DNA of 64,000 bases from FEN-33 sp963768775 (lineage in GTDB: Archaea; Thermoplasmatota; Thermoplasmata; Methanomassiliicoccales; UBA472). The position numbers were made by a program, and so were the translations under genes. Positions 43,879 through 51,354 of this stretch are shown here, in pieces (within the stretch, counting starts at the first letter, position 1; each line of letters begins with the position of its first letter). The stretch spans positions 248,001 through 312,000 of the forward strand of contig CAVYIY010000006.1 of NCBI GenBank assembly GCA_963768775.1. Reading direction: 5' to 3'. The notes beneath the pieces are model-generated. The model did not search any database and was not told the origin of the DNA. It saw only the letters and a program-made list of their open reading frames with translations.

Positions 43879-45060
43879 ATGGTACCCGAAAGCGGCAAAA
43901 CGCCCTCTGAGAGCGATTCAGAAAAGAACAATGCAAGAACGCAAAAGCTGCAGGCTATCTTAAAGTCGATCGAAGATGACCTTGAAAAAGAGGCAGACAA
44001 AGCCAGAGCTCTGAAGCTGCCGGATATCCTGAAGTCGAATGAAGCCGACATCAAGAAGATTATTGAACCGGGGCCCAAGCCTAATTCAGAAGAAGACAAG
44101 AAACGAGAGCAAGAGTTGTTGATAAGTCTTAAGAAGTTGGAAGATGGGTACACAAAATCCTCAAATTCTCCTCTTAAAGCTTTCTGGAAAATTCTAACAA
44201 ATCTGCATAGAATAGGTTCCATGGCGGTCCTGAGATCCAGAATCAAACCGTTCCAGTCCTCTTGGGAACAGAAGAAGGCGATGAAGCCGCCGCGGGACGA
44301 AGAGGATGTTCGGCTATATGCAACAGTTACGATTTCACTTAAGAAAGCAATAGAGAAACTCGATCAATACGACATTGACATGGCCGGTGCGTACTGGCAT
44401 CTGGCCAATCGCATGGACCGCTTCATCGATTTGCGCGATACCATTGATGAAACGCACGAAAAGGAGCGGGCCATGCAGGCGGACTTACTGCTGATCCTGG
44501 GCAGAAAGACATTGAATGCAACTGACAAAGAGGTCCTGGAAAAGGTACTGACGGATGGGGGCAAGAGAAAGGATAAGGTGTCGACAGACGACCTTGATCT
44601 TGTCGGAGAGCTAATCGATCAGGAAAGCGAAGCGGTCCGCTTCAAATTGAACTCCATTCAAGTGCAATTGATTGTCCTTTCCACGGTGGTATTCCTGGCT
44701 TCGATCGCCGTTCTGCTCATCCTCAGCTTCACCAATCTGAATTCCAGCTTGAGCAACTTCTGGTTCGTGCTGGCCGTTGCTTTATTCGGGGCGCTGGGCG
44801 GTTCGATCAGCGGCATCTTCACATTTGCGAAGATCACGATGAAAGAGGAATTAGACATTCCCATGCAGCGGCTGAGCGCCTGGTTGACCATGATGAGGCC
44901 GCTTGTGGGGGCCGCATCTGCCCTTGTAATATCAATATTCGTGCAATCCGGGCTGGTTAATTTCGGAACGGTCTCGGCCTATCAGCTACTGGCAGTCTCC
45001 TTCGCCGCTGGATGGTCAGAGAGATTGATAACTGGGGCGGTTGATAAAACCGGCAAGTGA
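43879..45060 (+). CDS. Coiled-coil membrane protein of unknown function
   Basis: 393 residues. Residues 1-110 are charged and helical (Glu/Lys/Asp-rich, coiled coil), 110-255 a helical cytoplasmic domain, then four hydrophobic spans: LIVLSTVVFLASIAVLLILSF, FWFVLAVALFGALGGSISGIF, LVGAASALVISIFVQSGLV, and YQLLAVSFAAGWSERLI. The pattern GALGG...RPLVGA...AGWSERL is a membrane module I have seen in various bacterial proteins of unknown or defence-related role. A strong TATA (TATTTATATA, 43821-43830) gives a 25-nt leader. It is the last gene before the proposed island end at 45.3 kb. Confidence 0.6.
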   Translation: MVPESGKTPSESDSEKNNARTQKLQAILKSIEDDLEKEADKARALKLPDILKSNEADIKKIIEPGPKPNSEEDKKREQELLISLKKLEDGYTKSSNSPLKAFWKILTNLHRIGSMAVLRSRIKPFQSSWEQKKAMKPPRDEEDVRLYATVTISLKKAIEKLDQYDIDMAGAYWHLANRMDRFIDLRDTIDETHEKERAMQADLLLILGRKTLNATDKEVLEKVLTDGGKRKDKVSTDDLDLVGELIDQESEAVRFKLNSIQVQLIVLSTVVFLASIAVLLILSFTNLNSSLSNFWFVLAVALFGALGGSISGIFTFAKITMKEELDIPMQRLSAWLTMMRPLVGAASALVISIFVQSGLVNFGTVSAYQLLAVSFAAGWSERLITGAVDKTGK

Positions 45061-45437
45061 GGAAGATGGTCAAAACACGACTCGGAAGCGAAAATGACTT
45101 TCTTGTCGCAACACTTGCGCTGAGATGTATCCTTGCTGGTCTTCGTCTATACAACTATGGCGGCTTGAGCGGAGCGATCGCTGACCCTGGAACAATTGTA
45201 TACGCGGGCGATGACAATATTAACCATAGGTGCATCGATGATTCCTTCAATTATCAATCATGAATTCACCGGTAACAAACCTGGCCTGGAAAACGTGGTG
45301 CACACCAGCAAATTCCTCATTGGAATCTCCCCCTCGGCGCTCCTTTCTTCATCATGTATCGAACTGGTTACATGCTCAATCGGTCGGCCAGCGCTATATT
45401 TATATGCTCAACAAATAATATAGGTGTGCCGAAATAA
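45061..45437. other. Island-end intergenic region
   Basis: Contains a diverged 63-bp copy (45272-45334) of 43351-43413 and, overlapping it, the exact copy of the tRNA-Ser 3' end. A TATA (CTATATTTATAT, about 45393-45404) drives the Cys-rich genes to the right. No convincing gene; short frames lack support. Confidence 0.45.
45323..45343. repeat. Direct repeat of the tRNA-Ser 3' end (candidate att site)
   Basis: Bases 45323-45343 are identical to 9877-9897, that is the T-arm 3' half, acceptor 3' strand, discriminator and four following bases of tRNA-Ser(UGA) (core AATCTCCCCCTCGGCG). The two flanking T bases also match. No tRNA body is present here, as expected of the distal att copy left by integration into a tRNA 3' end. 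Confidence 0.72.
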
Positions 45438-45444
45438 GGCAGGG

Positions 45445-45719
45445 ATGGGACAACAACGTGCAGGTATCGCTATAGGGAGAGCTATTGCGCCCACCGCTCG
45501 GTCAATGCCAGGGAGTGCGTCGGCGAGGACAGCTGCCTGGTACTCTTTCCCGAGAAGCGCGGACCCAATCATCGCGCCGAGTGTTCCAAGGAGCAGACCT
45601 TCGGCCTTTATTGCTCGAAGTACCAGCGCTTCTACTGCGCCGGCAAGGACAATTGCTCCAGCGTCGAGTCGTACATGGATCATCTCACCAATTTCCGGCA
45701 ATCCCAGTGGGGGAACTGA
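45445..45719 (+). CDS. Cys-rich small protein A (probable 1-nt indel near its start)
   Basis: About 90 residues with ~8 Cys: CRYRYRESYCAHRS, ECVGEDSC, ECSKEQTFGLYCSKYQRFYCAGKDNC, likely metal-binding. Paralogue of the next gene (shared FYC.K.QRF.C.GK.NC..(L/V)E.YM). The coding frame has no start codon; the nearest ATG (45445, 20 nt after the predicted transcription start) is in another frame, and a 1-nt indel before the first Cys would join them. TGA at 45717 is followed 2 nt later by the ATG of protein B. Confidence 0.55.
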
Positions 45720-45721
45720 GT

Positions 45722-45958
45722 ATGAAGTGCTCGTTCCTTAACGTCGAAGGCAAGTGCAGTGGCCCGTACGCTCCATTCGGCTGCATAAGCGACAAGTGCA
45801 CCGCCGACAAGAAAGCCTCGTGCGAGTTCAATGAACAGGATTTCTACTGCCGCAAGTTCCAGCGGTTCGAATGCATCGGCAAGGCTAACTGTGGCTCGCT
45901 GGAGGACTACATGGTTTTTGTGAACGCGCGCAAGTTCAGGTCTCACAGCTCGAAATAG
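45722..45958 (+). CDS. Cys-rich small protein B
   Basis: 78 residues with nine Cys: MKCSFLNVEGKCSGPYAPFGC, KCTADKKASCEFN, FYCRKFQRFECIGKANCGSLEDYM. Tandem duplicate of protein A; Cys spacing suggests structural zinc or iron-sulfur sites. It begins 2 nt after the stop of A, so the two are co-translated, and its end overlaps the convergent CoaD gene by 16 bp. Function not recognised. Confidence 0.72.
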   Translation: MKCSFLNVEGKCSGPYAPFGCISDKCTADKKASCEFNEQDFYCRKFQRFECIGKANCGSLEDYMVFVNARKFRSHSSK

Positions 45959-46914
45959 AGCTCCTTGCGGATGCGCGGCACCATCGCCGCGACGACCGAT
46001 TGTTCGGTCAGTTCGCCCCGCTTCAGCATTCCGTGAGTGAGGAAGCCGATCGCTCCCTCACCTCGGCCGCCTCTTTCCTGGCCATAGAGCTCGTGGAATA
46101 TCCTGCCCACGGACTTGCCCTCCCTGAGGCGGTCCTCTACGTTGGGCGGGTAGCGGAAGCCCAATCCGTGGCCGATGGTGAAACGGTTCATTTTATCCAG
46201 TACCGCGCAGAACTGCACGTCGTACAGTCCACCGTTGTGCTCGAATATGCCCGCCTCGATCCCCACGCCGAAGTCGAATTGGCCGAGCGACCAGCGCGCC
46301 CGTTCCATAGCGCCCTTCTCCACCTCGTCGCCCCAGGGCTCAGCGGGAACGGAGGTGCGCACCTTGGCTGGCGAGACTTCGACGTCCCCATAGACCCGGA
46401 TCATCACGTTGCGGACGGCGTTGAGCTTGACCGGGTTATCCGACCCGAGGCCGATCCGCATCGACCGCAGCATCTTGCCCGATTCGTCGATCTCGCCGGC
46501 GAGCACGCGGGAAGCGCTGATCGGGGTGCAGTCATCGGCAAGGATGTAGCCGATCCGGATGACCCGAAGCGGCTTCATGCCCTTCTCTAGCCGCAGCTTG
46601 GCGAGCCGGTCCGCCTCCACATAGGTCTCAGGCGAGGCAACCAATGCCTCGATGGAATCGTCCATGAGCAATCGTGCCTGAGAGCTTTCGATCACGTTTA
46701 TCGAGTGGGGCTTGCCCTTCTGGGCGAGATACGATTCCAGCGCGTGCATCCGTTCCTGCAGGGGGACCTGCTTGGCTTTGTTCTTCGAGCTGAATTCGTC
46801 CGAAGTGATGCCGATGACCACCTCGTCTCCCATCTCGAAGGCCTTGTCCAGAAGGGCGCGGTGACCCCGATGCAGGACGTTGAATGTCCCTCCCACGCCC
46901 ACCTTCATGTTCAT
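45943..46914 (-). CDS. coaD: Phosphopantetheine adenylyltransferase fused to DUF84/YjjX NTPase
   Basis: 323 residues. The N-terminal ~155 are archaeal PPAT of CoA synthesis (VGVGGTFNVLHRGHRALLDKAF with the HxGH adenylyl site; IGITSDEF; ADDCTPISASRVLAGEID). The C-terminal ~170 are an inosine/xanthosine triphosphatase (IGLGSDNPVKLNAVRNVM, GIEAGIFEHNGGLYDVQFCAV), which clears damaged purine NTPs. Start is the ATG at 46914 overlapping the stop of the zinc-ribbon gene (ATGA), or the Met two codons on; the frame is open further upstream but overlaps that gene. A housekeeping operon with trmY upstream is likely. Confidence 0.9.
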   Translation of the reverse strand: MNMKVGVGGTFNVLHRGHRALLDKAFEMGDEVVIGITSDEFSSKNKAKQVPLQERMHALESYLAQKGKPHSINVIESSQARLLMDDSIEALVASPETYVEADRLAKLRLEKGMKPLRVIRIGYILADDCTPISASRVLAGEIDESGKMLRSMRIGLGSDNPVKLNAVRNVMIRVYGDVEVSPAKVRTSVPAEPWGDEVEKGAMERARWSLGQFDFGVGIEAGIFEHNGGLYDVQFCAVLDKMNRFTIGHGLGFRYPPNVEDRLREGKSVGRIFHELYGQERGGRGEGAIGFLTHGMLKRGELTEQSVVAAMVPRIRKELYFEL

Positions 46915-47105
46915 CCCCAGGTCGCCACGAGCGCGAGAATCAGGATTACGAAGGTCACTACGTAAAGGAGCAGAAGCTGGCGCTTCTTCTTTTGCAGGCT
47001 CGCGGTATTGGAGGTCCGGCACTCCTCGGAGCAGAATTTATCGTTGCCGACGAAGGCCTTTCCGCAACCACGACAGTGCCTATGCTGCGCGATCTTGTCT
47101 GACAT
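46911..47105 (-). CDS. DUF2116-like zinc-ribbon, single-span membrane protein
   Basis: 64 residues: zinc ribbon HRHCRGCGKAFVGNDKFCSEECRTSN, a basic stretch KKKRQ, then one membrane span LLLLYVVTFVILILALVATWG. This matches the small archaeal zinc-ribbon/tail-anchor family. Function unknown. Its TGA overlaps the coaD ATG. Confidence 0.83.
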   Translation of the reverse strand: MSDKIAQHRHCRGCGKAFVGNDKFCSEECRTSNTASLQKKKRQLLLLYVVTFVILILALVATWG

Positions 47106-47132
47106 GTCGGCGAACTAATCGGATAACTGCAG

Positions 47133-47756
47133 TTAAACCTTTTCCGGGATATAGGGGGAAGCGGTCGCACTCGCCCCTCTCAGGTCCAGCTCATTGTTGA
47201 CGATGGTGATGCAGTGGTCCGCGTGATAGCTCCTGGTACCGATGGAGATCAATTCCGGGCCGTACTCGAGCAGCAGACCTTCTTCTTCCTTGGTCAGGTC
47301 CTGGTCGTCCCCGAGCACGAAGTTCACGCTGTCATGGAAAGCGAAGCCGCGGATGCCGGTGCCGCTCTCCTTGAGGTAGACCATCTGCTCCCCTTTCGGC
47401 AGGTTGGAGAGCACGTCCCGGTAGGAGCGGTTGGAGATGTAGATTCCAGGGGAAGAGCGCTCCTCCGCCTCGACCTTCTGCATCAGGGCGTTGCGGATCA
47501 GCGCCGCCGTGCTCCTCTCGTCCGGGTTGAGGTACTTCAGCTCGTTCCCGACCAGGCGGATGGTCTGCGGCGGGTCGGGCGGTCCCTGCAGGACCAGGAA
47601 GACCTCCACGTCCCTGCGCAGGTCGTGCGAAAGGAAGAAGGCGGAATTGATGCAGCGGAGCAGGACGTCCATCCGTCCGGCGCCGCCGGCCAGGTCGTCC
47701 AGCTTGAAATCGCCGGTGGTGATGGCCTTGTGCCCGACGATGATGAACCGCCTCAT
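47133..47756 (-). CDS. trmY: tRNA pseudouridine(54) N1-methyltransferase
   Basis: Methylates pseudouridine 54 in the tRNA T loop (m1-psi54), an archaeal hallmark; SPOUT family. 207 residues from the ATG at 47756: MRRFIIVGHKAITTGDFKLDDLAGGAGRMDVLLRCI, FFLSHDLRRDVEVFLVLQG, and the C-terminal knot FHDSVNFVLGDDQDLTKEEEGLL with the SAM-binding loop. The frame is open upstream, but that part is the 3' end of srp54; the ATGA overlap with its stop fixes the start. Frame intact, unlike srp54. Confidence 0.9.
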   Translation of the reverse strand: MRRFIIVGHKAITTGDFKLDDLAGGAGRMDVLLRCINSAFFLSHDLRRDVEVFLVLQGPPDPPQTIRLVGNELKYLNPDERSTAALIRNALMQKVEAEERSSPGIYISNRSYRDVLSNLPKGEQMVYLKESGTGIRGFAFHDSVNFVLGDDQDLTKEEEGLLLEYGPELISIGTRSYHADHCITIVNNELDLRGASATASPYIPEKV

Positions 47757-49112
47757 TGCTGACCCTCCATCCGCCCTGGCCCGCACTGCTTCATCAGCTG
47801 CTTGCGCAGCTTGCGGTTGCCCATGAAGCCCTTGACCGCCTTCTTGGAGTTGTTGTACTGCTGCAGCAGCTCGCGCACGTCCTTGGGGTCGACGTCCCGA
47901 ACCCCTGGCGATGCGGTTGATGCGCGAGGACTTGATGAGCTTGGGCTCCTCCATCTCCGCGTCGGTCATGGAGTCCATGATGATGCGGTAACGTGGCAGG
48001 CGTCTCCTGCGTCTCCTCGACGTTGATCTTGTCCTGCAGGCCGCCATGCCGCATGCCCGGGAGCATGGACATGAGCTTCTTGAGCGGCCCCATGTTGGTG
48101 AGCATCTCCATCTGCTCGTACATCTCCTTCAGGGTGAACTTGCCCGGACATGATCTTCTTGGTGGTCTCCATGCGCCTCCTCCTCGCTGATGTTCTCCTT
48201 CGCCGTCTCCAGCAGCGATTGGATGTCGCCCATGCCCAGCAGTCGGGAGATGAACCGTGTCGGGGATGAACGGGTCCAGGTCCTCCAGGTGCTCCCCGAC
48301 GCCGATGAAGACGATCGGGGCCTTGGTCGCGCCACGGCGCTCAGGGCGCCGCCGCCCTTGGCCGTTCCGTCCATCTTGGTGAGGATGACGCAGGTGACGC
48401 CGACCGCATCGTGGAACGCCTGCGCCTGCGGACCGGCCTGCTGACCGACGGAGGCGTCGAGAACGAGTATCCGCTCGGTCGGCTTGGCGACGTCGGCGAC
48501 GTCCTTGATCTCCTGGATCAGGTCGTCCTCGAGGGCGTGCCGCCCGGAGGTATCGATGATGATGACGTCCGATTGCTGGAAGTGCCTTCATGCCGTCCTC
48601 GACGATCTTCGACGCGTTCGTCTCCCCCGGGATCGCCGAAGACCGGAACGCCGACCTTGTCGGCCGATCTGCTTCAGCTGGTCGTAGGCGGCCGGACGAT
48701 GCACGTCGCGCGGCGATCAGGCCGACCTTCAGCCCTTCTTGTGAGAAGTAACGCGCCAAGCTTACCGGTGGTGGTGGTCTTCCCTTGTCCGTAGAGACCG
48801 ACCATCATGATGGTCTGCTTGGTGAGCGGGAGCGTCCTTCGGCTCGCCCGAGGATCTTCACCAGCTCGTCGTAGATGATCTGATGACATGCTCCCTGGCG
48901 ACTCTTGCCCGCCGGAGGCTTCTCGGTGAGCGCCCGCCGCTCCACCTCCTTGGTGATCTCCAGGACCAGCTTGACGTTGACGTCCGCCTGGAGCAAGCGC
49001 GCGCTGGATGTCCTTGGTGATCTCCTTGACCAGCTTCTCGTCGATGTTGCTGGCGTTGGCTATCTTCTTCAGAACGTCGCGTAGCGATTGGCCCAGATCC
49101 TTCGAGCACCAT
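47753..49112 (-). pseudogene. srp54: Signal recognition particle GTPase SRP54, broken by many small indels
   Basis: Delivers ribosomes making membrane and secreted proteins to the translocon. The gene can be followed through all three minus frames: QSLRDVLKKIANASNIDEKLVKEITKDIQRAL, LLQADVNVKLVLEITKEVERRALTEKPP, YDELVKILG, P-loop GLYGQGKTTTTGKL, RYFSQEGLKVGLIAARR, then M domain KFTLKEMYEQMEMLTNMGPLKKLMSMLPGM, MDSMTDAEMEEPKLIKSSRINRIARGSG and LRKQLMKQCGPGRMEGQQ-stop. Total length (~1.36 kb, 450 codons) is normal. At least eight single-base shifts break it. SRP54 is essential and single copy, so base-call errors are far likelier than decay. Confidence 0.9.
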
Positions 49113-49190
49113 TGGATAGCACCTATCCCGGCATTAACAATGCCACGACTAGATAACCTATTTGCCACCAGTCATCTTGGAGAAGTAGTA

Positions 49191-49200
49191 AGAAAAAAAG
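49191..49200 (-). terminator. Oligo-T terminator of the 49.2-kb RNA
   Basis: On the minus strand CTTTTTTTCT follows directly after the hairpin. Archaeal RNA polymerase stops at such T runs. Confidence 0.6.
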
Positions 49201-49270
49201 GTTTGGGAAGGGCTAGCCTTGTCAGAAGGGATGGGATGCACTCTGAAAACTAGCCCAGACCTTCCCGAAC
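49201..49270 (-). ncRNA. Candidate small structured RNA upstream of srp54
   Basis: Minus-strand unit with promoter, fold and terminator. A TATA box GTTATAAATA (49300-49291) lies about 26 bp before 49270, where an 11-bp stem begins (GTTCGGGAAGG, 49270-49260, pairs with CCTTCCCAAAC, 49211-49201, one G-U). A 5-nt one-sided bulge and an inner GCTAG/CTAGC stem follow, then a 33-nt loop; the T run comes at once after the stem. Length ~70-80 nt. It matches no RNA family I know (not tRNA, 5S, SRP or RNase P RNA). It may be a free sRNA or a terminated srp54 leader, since srp54 starts 89 bp further on. Confidence 0.55.
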
Positions 49271-49290
49271 TCTACTTATCTTTATCAGAC

Positions 49291-49300
49291 TATTTATAAC
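49291..49300 (-). promoter_or_regulatory. TATA box of the 49.2-kb RNA
   Basis: GTTATAAATA on the minus strand; centre-to-start distance (26 bp) to 49270 is that of archaeal promoters. It is the strongest TATA element in the srp54 to coiled-coil gap. Confidence 0.55.
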
Positions 49301-49388
49301 TTTCTCAAAATTCAGACGCTCTTGATAATCAACAATCGATTAACAGAAATTGATTATTGAAAAGGGTTTGATGAAAGATGGTTTCGGC

Positions 49389-50268
49389 TCAAAGGTAGCC
49401 GGACTTCTGGAGGGCCATCAGGTCTTCGGTGCTGAGCTTCTCTCCCTTCTTGAACTTGTCGAAGATGTCCTCAGCTTCCTTCATGGCCTGCGGTCTCTTC
49501 CTTCTTCTTGCGCGCCTTGCGTGCCTTCTGCCTCAGGCCGGTGATGATCTTGTCGTAGTCGTGCACCTGCCGGATGTGCTCGATGTGCTTCTTGTGCTCC
49601 TCGTCCGCCTTGACCTTGGTCTCGATGAACTTCTCCTGCGCCTCGTCCGCTTCCTTGCGCATGATGTCCGCCTTGCTCGTAGAGCTTGATCATCTCGTCA
49701 TGCTCGGTCTGCGCCTTCTCGGCCAGTTCGCCGACGGCCTTGTGCTGCGCCTCGGCCTTGTCCTTGGCCTCGCGCAGCTCCTTGATCGCGACCTTGACCT
49801 CGTCGTTCTGCTCCAGGTGACTTCTCCCGCTCCTTGGATCTGCATCTGACAGGGCCTTCATCTGCTCGACCAGGTCCTTCTCCTTCTCCATGGTGAGGCA
49901 CGGAGGTCATCTGTCTGAACTCGAGCGCTTTGAGGTCCTTCTTCAGCTTGCCGACCGGGGGACCCTCTCGTGCGGAAGGTTGTCCTTCTTGAGGTCGGCT
50001 GACCTTCTCGTTGAGCTCGTTGACCTTGTTGTTCCACTGGTCCCGGCTTCTCCTTCGCGCTCTTGACCTGTTCGTTCAGGGTGTCACGGGTCTCACGGTG
50101 CTTGGCTGCTTCTTCAACCAGTTCACGGACCTTCGCGTTCAGCTCGTCTCTCTTTTGGACCCATTCCTTGGTCTTGTCGTTTAGTTCATCCCGGAGCCGC
50201 TTGTGCTTCTCCGCCTCGTTATTGTTGAACTGACGCTTTTGGTCGAGGTCCTCCAACAGTTCAGTCAT
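49389..50268 (-). pseudogene. Long coiled-coil protein (COG1340-like), broken by indels
   Basis: Pieces in three minus frames join into one ~290-residue, almost fully helical protein: MTELLEDLDQKRQFNNNEAEKHKRLRDELNDKTKEWVQKRDELNAKVREL, DEVKVAIKELREAKDKAEAQHKAVGELAEKAQTEHDEM, ADEAQEKFIETKVKADEEHKKHIEHIRQVHDYDKIITGLRQKARKARKKK, and the end FDKFKKGEKLSTEDLMALQKSGYL-stop at 49389. Archaea commonly carry such a coiled-coil protein of unknown function. The breaks continue the indel-rich tract of srp54 and are probably sequence errors. Confidence 0.72.
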
Positions 50269-50391
50269 AAGTTCACGCTCAATAGCCTAAGACACCCAAT
50301 AAAGCGTCATCGACATTATGGATGCTATTTATAACTCTTTCGCCTGGCCTGGGGAAAACGAGGTTTGCCAGATTGCGCGGCGGAACGTTGA

Positions 50392-50901
50392 TTACATGCT
50401 CTTGAGATCGTTCGATTTGAAATCGAGGTCCTTGCCGTCGCCGCCCTTGTCCTTGTTCAAGGGGATCTCGTGCCAATCGGTGCCATATTGGTCCGCGCCG
50501 CCCGTCTTCAGCTCGAACTTCACTTTCAGGTGGCCGTTCTCGAAGTACACGAATGCGGATTTCAGCATGCTGAGGTAATAGGACACTCTCTTTCCCTGGC
50601 GGGAGAGTTTGCGCTCGGTGCAGACTATGAGCCCTTCCTCTTCGAGATCGCGGATGCGGCGGTAGCAAGCGGCGATGGGAATGCCATAAAGGTCGGAAAT
50701 CTCCTGGGCGCTCTTGGGGATGCGGATGGTAGCGACGAGAATCTTGACTGAATACTCGTCCGTCAACAACTGGGACGTCTTCAGAAGATCTACCCTTCTT
50801 ATCCCCCCTTCTCTCGAATGGTATACGTGGTGGGGTAGATGGCATTTACTATTGATATTATCTTCAGCTTCGTTATGCCGGGGGGAGATGCCAAGTGCCA
50901 T
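50392..50901 (-). CDS. Winged-helix transcriptional regulator 1
   Basis: ArsR-like helix-turn-helix protein: TDEYSVKILVATIRIPKSAQEISDLYGIPIAACYRRIRDLEEEGLIVCTERKLSRQGKRVSYYLSMLKSAFVYFENGHLKVKFE. The start is doubtful: the only in-frame ATG (50901) is ~35 residues before the domain, in a stretch holding a TATA-like GATAATATC, so a later non-ATG start is possible. A paralogue lies just upstream on the same strand (50909-51259); both share the IPIA..YRR recognition helix and the beta wing. The ~40-residue C-terminal tail is acidic. Confidence 0.75.
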   Translation of the reverse strand: MALGISPRHNEAEDNINSKCHLPHHVYHSREGGIRRVDLLKTSQLLTDEYSVKILVATIRIPKSAQEISDLYGIPIAACYRRIRDLEEEGLIVCTERKLSRQGKRVSYYLSMLKSAFVYFENGHLKVKFELKTGGADQYGTDWHEIPLNKDKGGDGKDLDFKSNDLKSM

Positions 50902-50908
50902 GGTTCGA

Positions 50909-51259
50909 TCAGCCCGTGGTCATGACGCCTTCGACGGAACGCATCGGCGCCGGGGATCTCGGTTCGGAACTGACGGTGAAATGCCCCTTGTTGAAGGTTA
51001 GCTGCAGCGAATCCACCGCGCACATGTAGAAGCGGACCTTCTTGCCGCGATATGCCTCGTCCTCGCGCACGCAGCGCACCAGGCCGAGCTCTTCCATCCT
51101 ACCGACGCGACGGTAGGCAACGGCGATGGGGATGGCGCACTTCTGACTGATCTGCTGAATGGACATCGCCCGATTGTAGGTGACGCTCATTATCTTGCCA
51201 GCATACTCATCGGCCATCAGTCGCGTCATCTCTTGTTCGCGATGAATGCCTGCTTCCAT
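50909..51259 (-). CDS. Winged-helix transcriptional regulator 2
   Basis: 116 residues, paralogue of the downstream gene: MADEYAGKIMSVTYNRAMSIQQISQKCAIPIAVAYRRVGRMEELGLVRCVREDEAYRGKKVRFYMCAVDSLQLTFNKGHFTVSSE. The likely start is either the Met at 51259 or the internal MADEY. It lies 95 bp from the GvpD-like ATPase on the same strand, so that ATPase and the two regulators may be one transcription unit. Targets unknown. Confidence 0.8.
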   Translation of the reverse strand: MEAGIHREQEMTRLMADEYAGKIMSVTYNRAMSIQQISQKCAIPIAVAYRRVGRMEELGLVRCVREDEAYRGKKVRFYMCAVDSLQLTFNKGHFTVSSEPRSPAPMRSVEGVMTTG

Positions 51260-51354
51260 GATTTATAGCGAGACGATGTAGATAATAAAGCCCTTAGCTC
51301 CTAGATATCGGAAATGATAACTACAATTCCACTAGCCAGATGCGCTCAATCCCT

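Noticed and set aside
45196..45423. 75-codon plus-strand frame over the att copy
   Set aside because: Overlaps the att repeat and the promoter of the Cys-rich genes, has no ribosome site, and its only similarity is the 63-bp diverged repeat.
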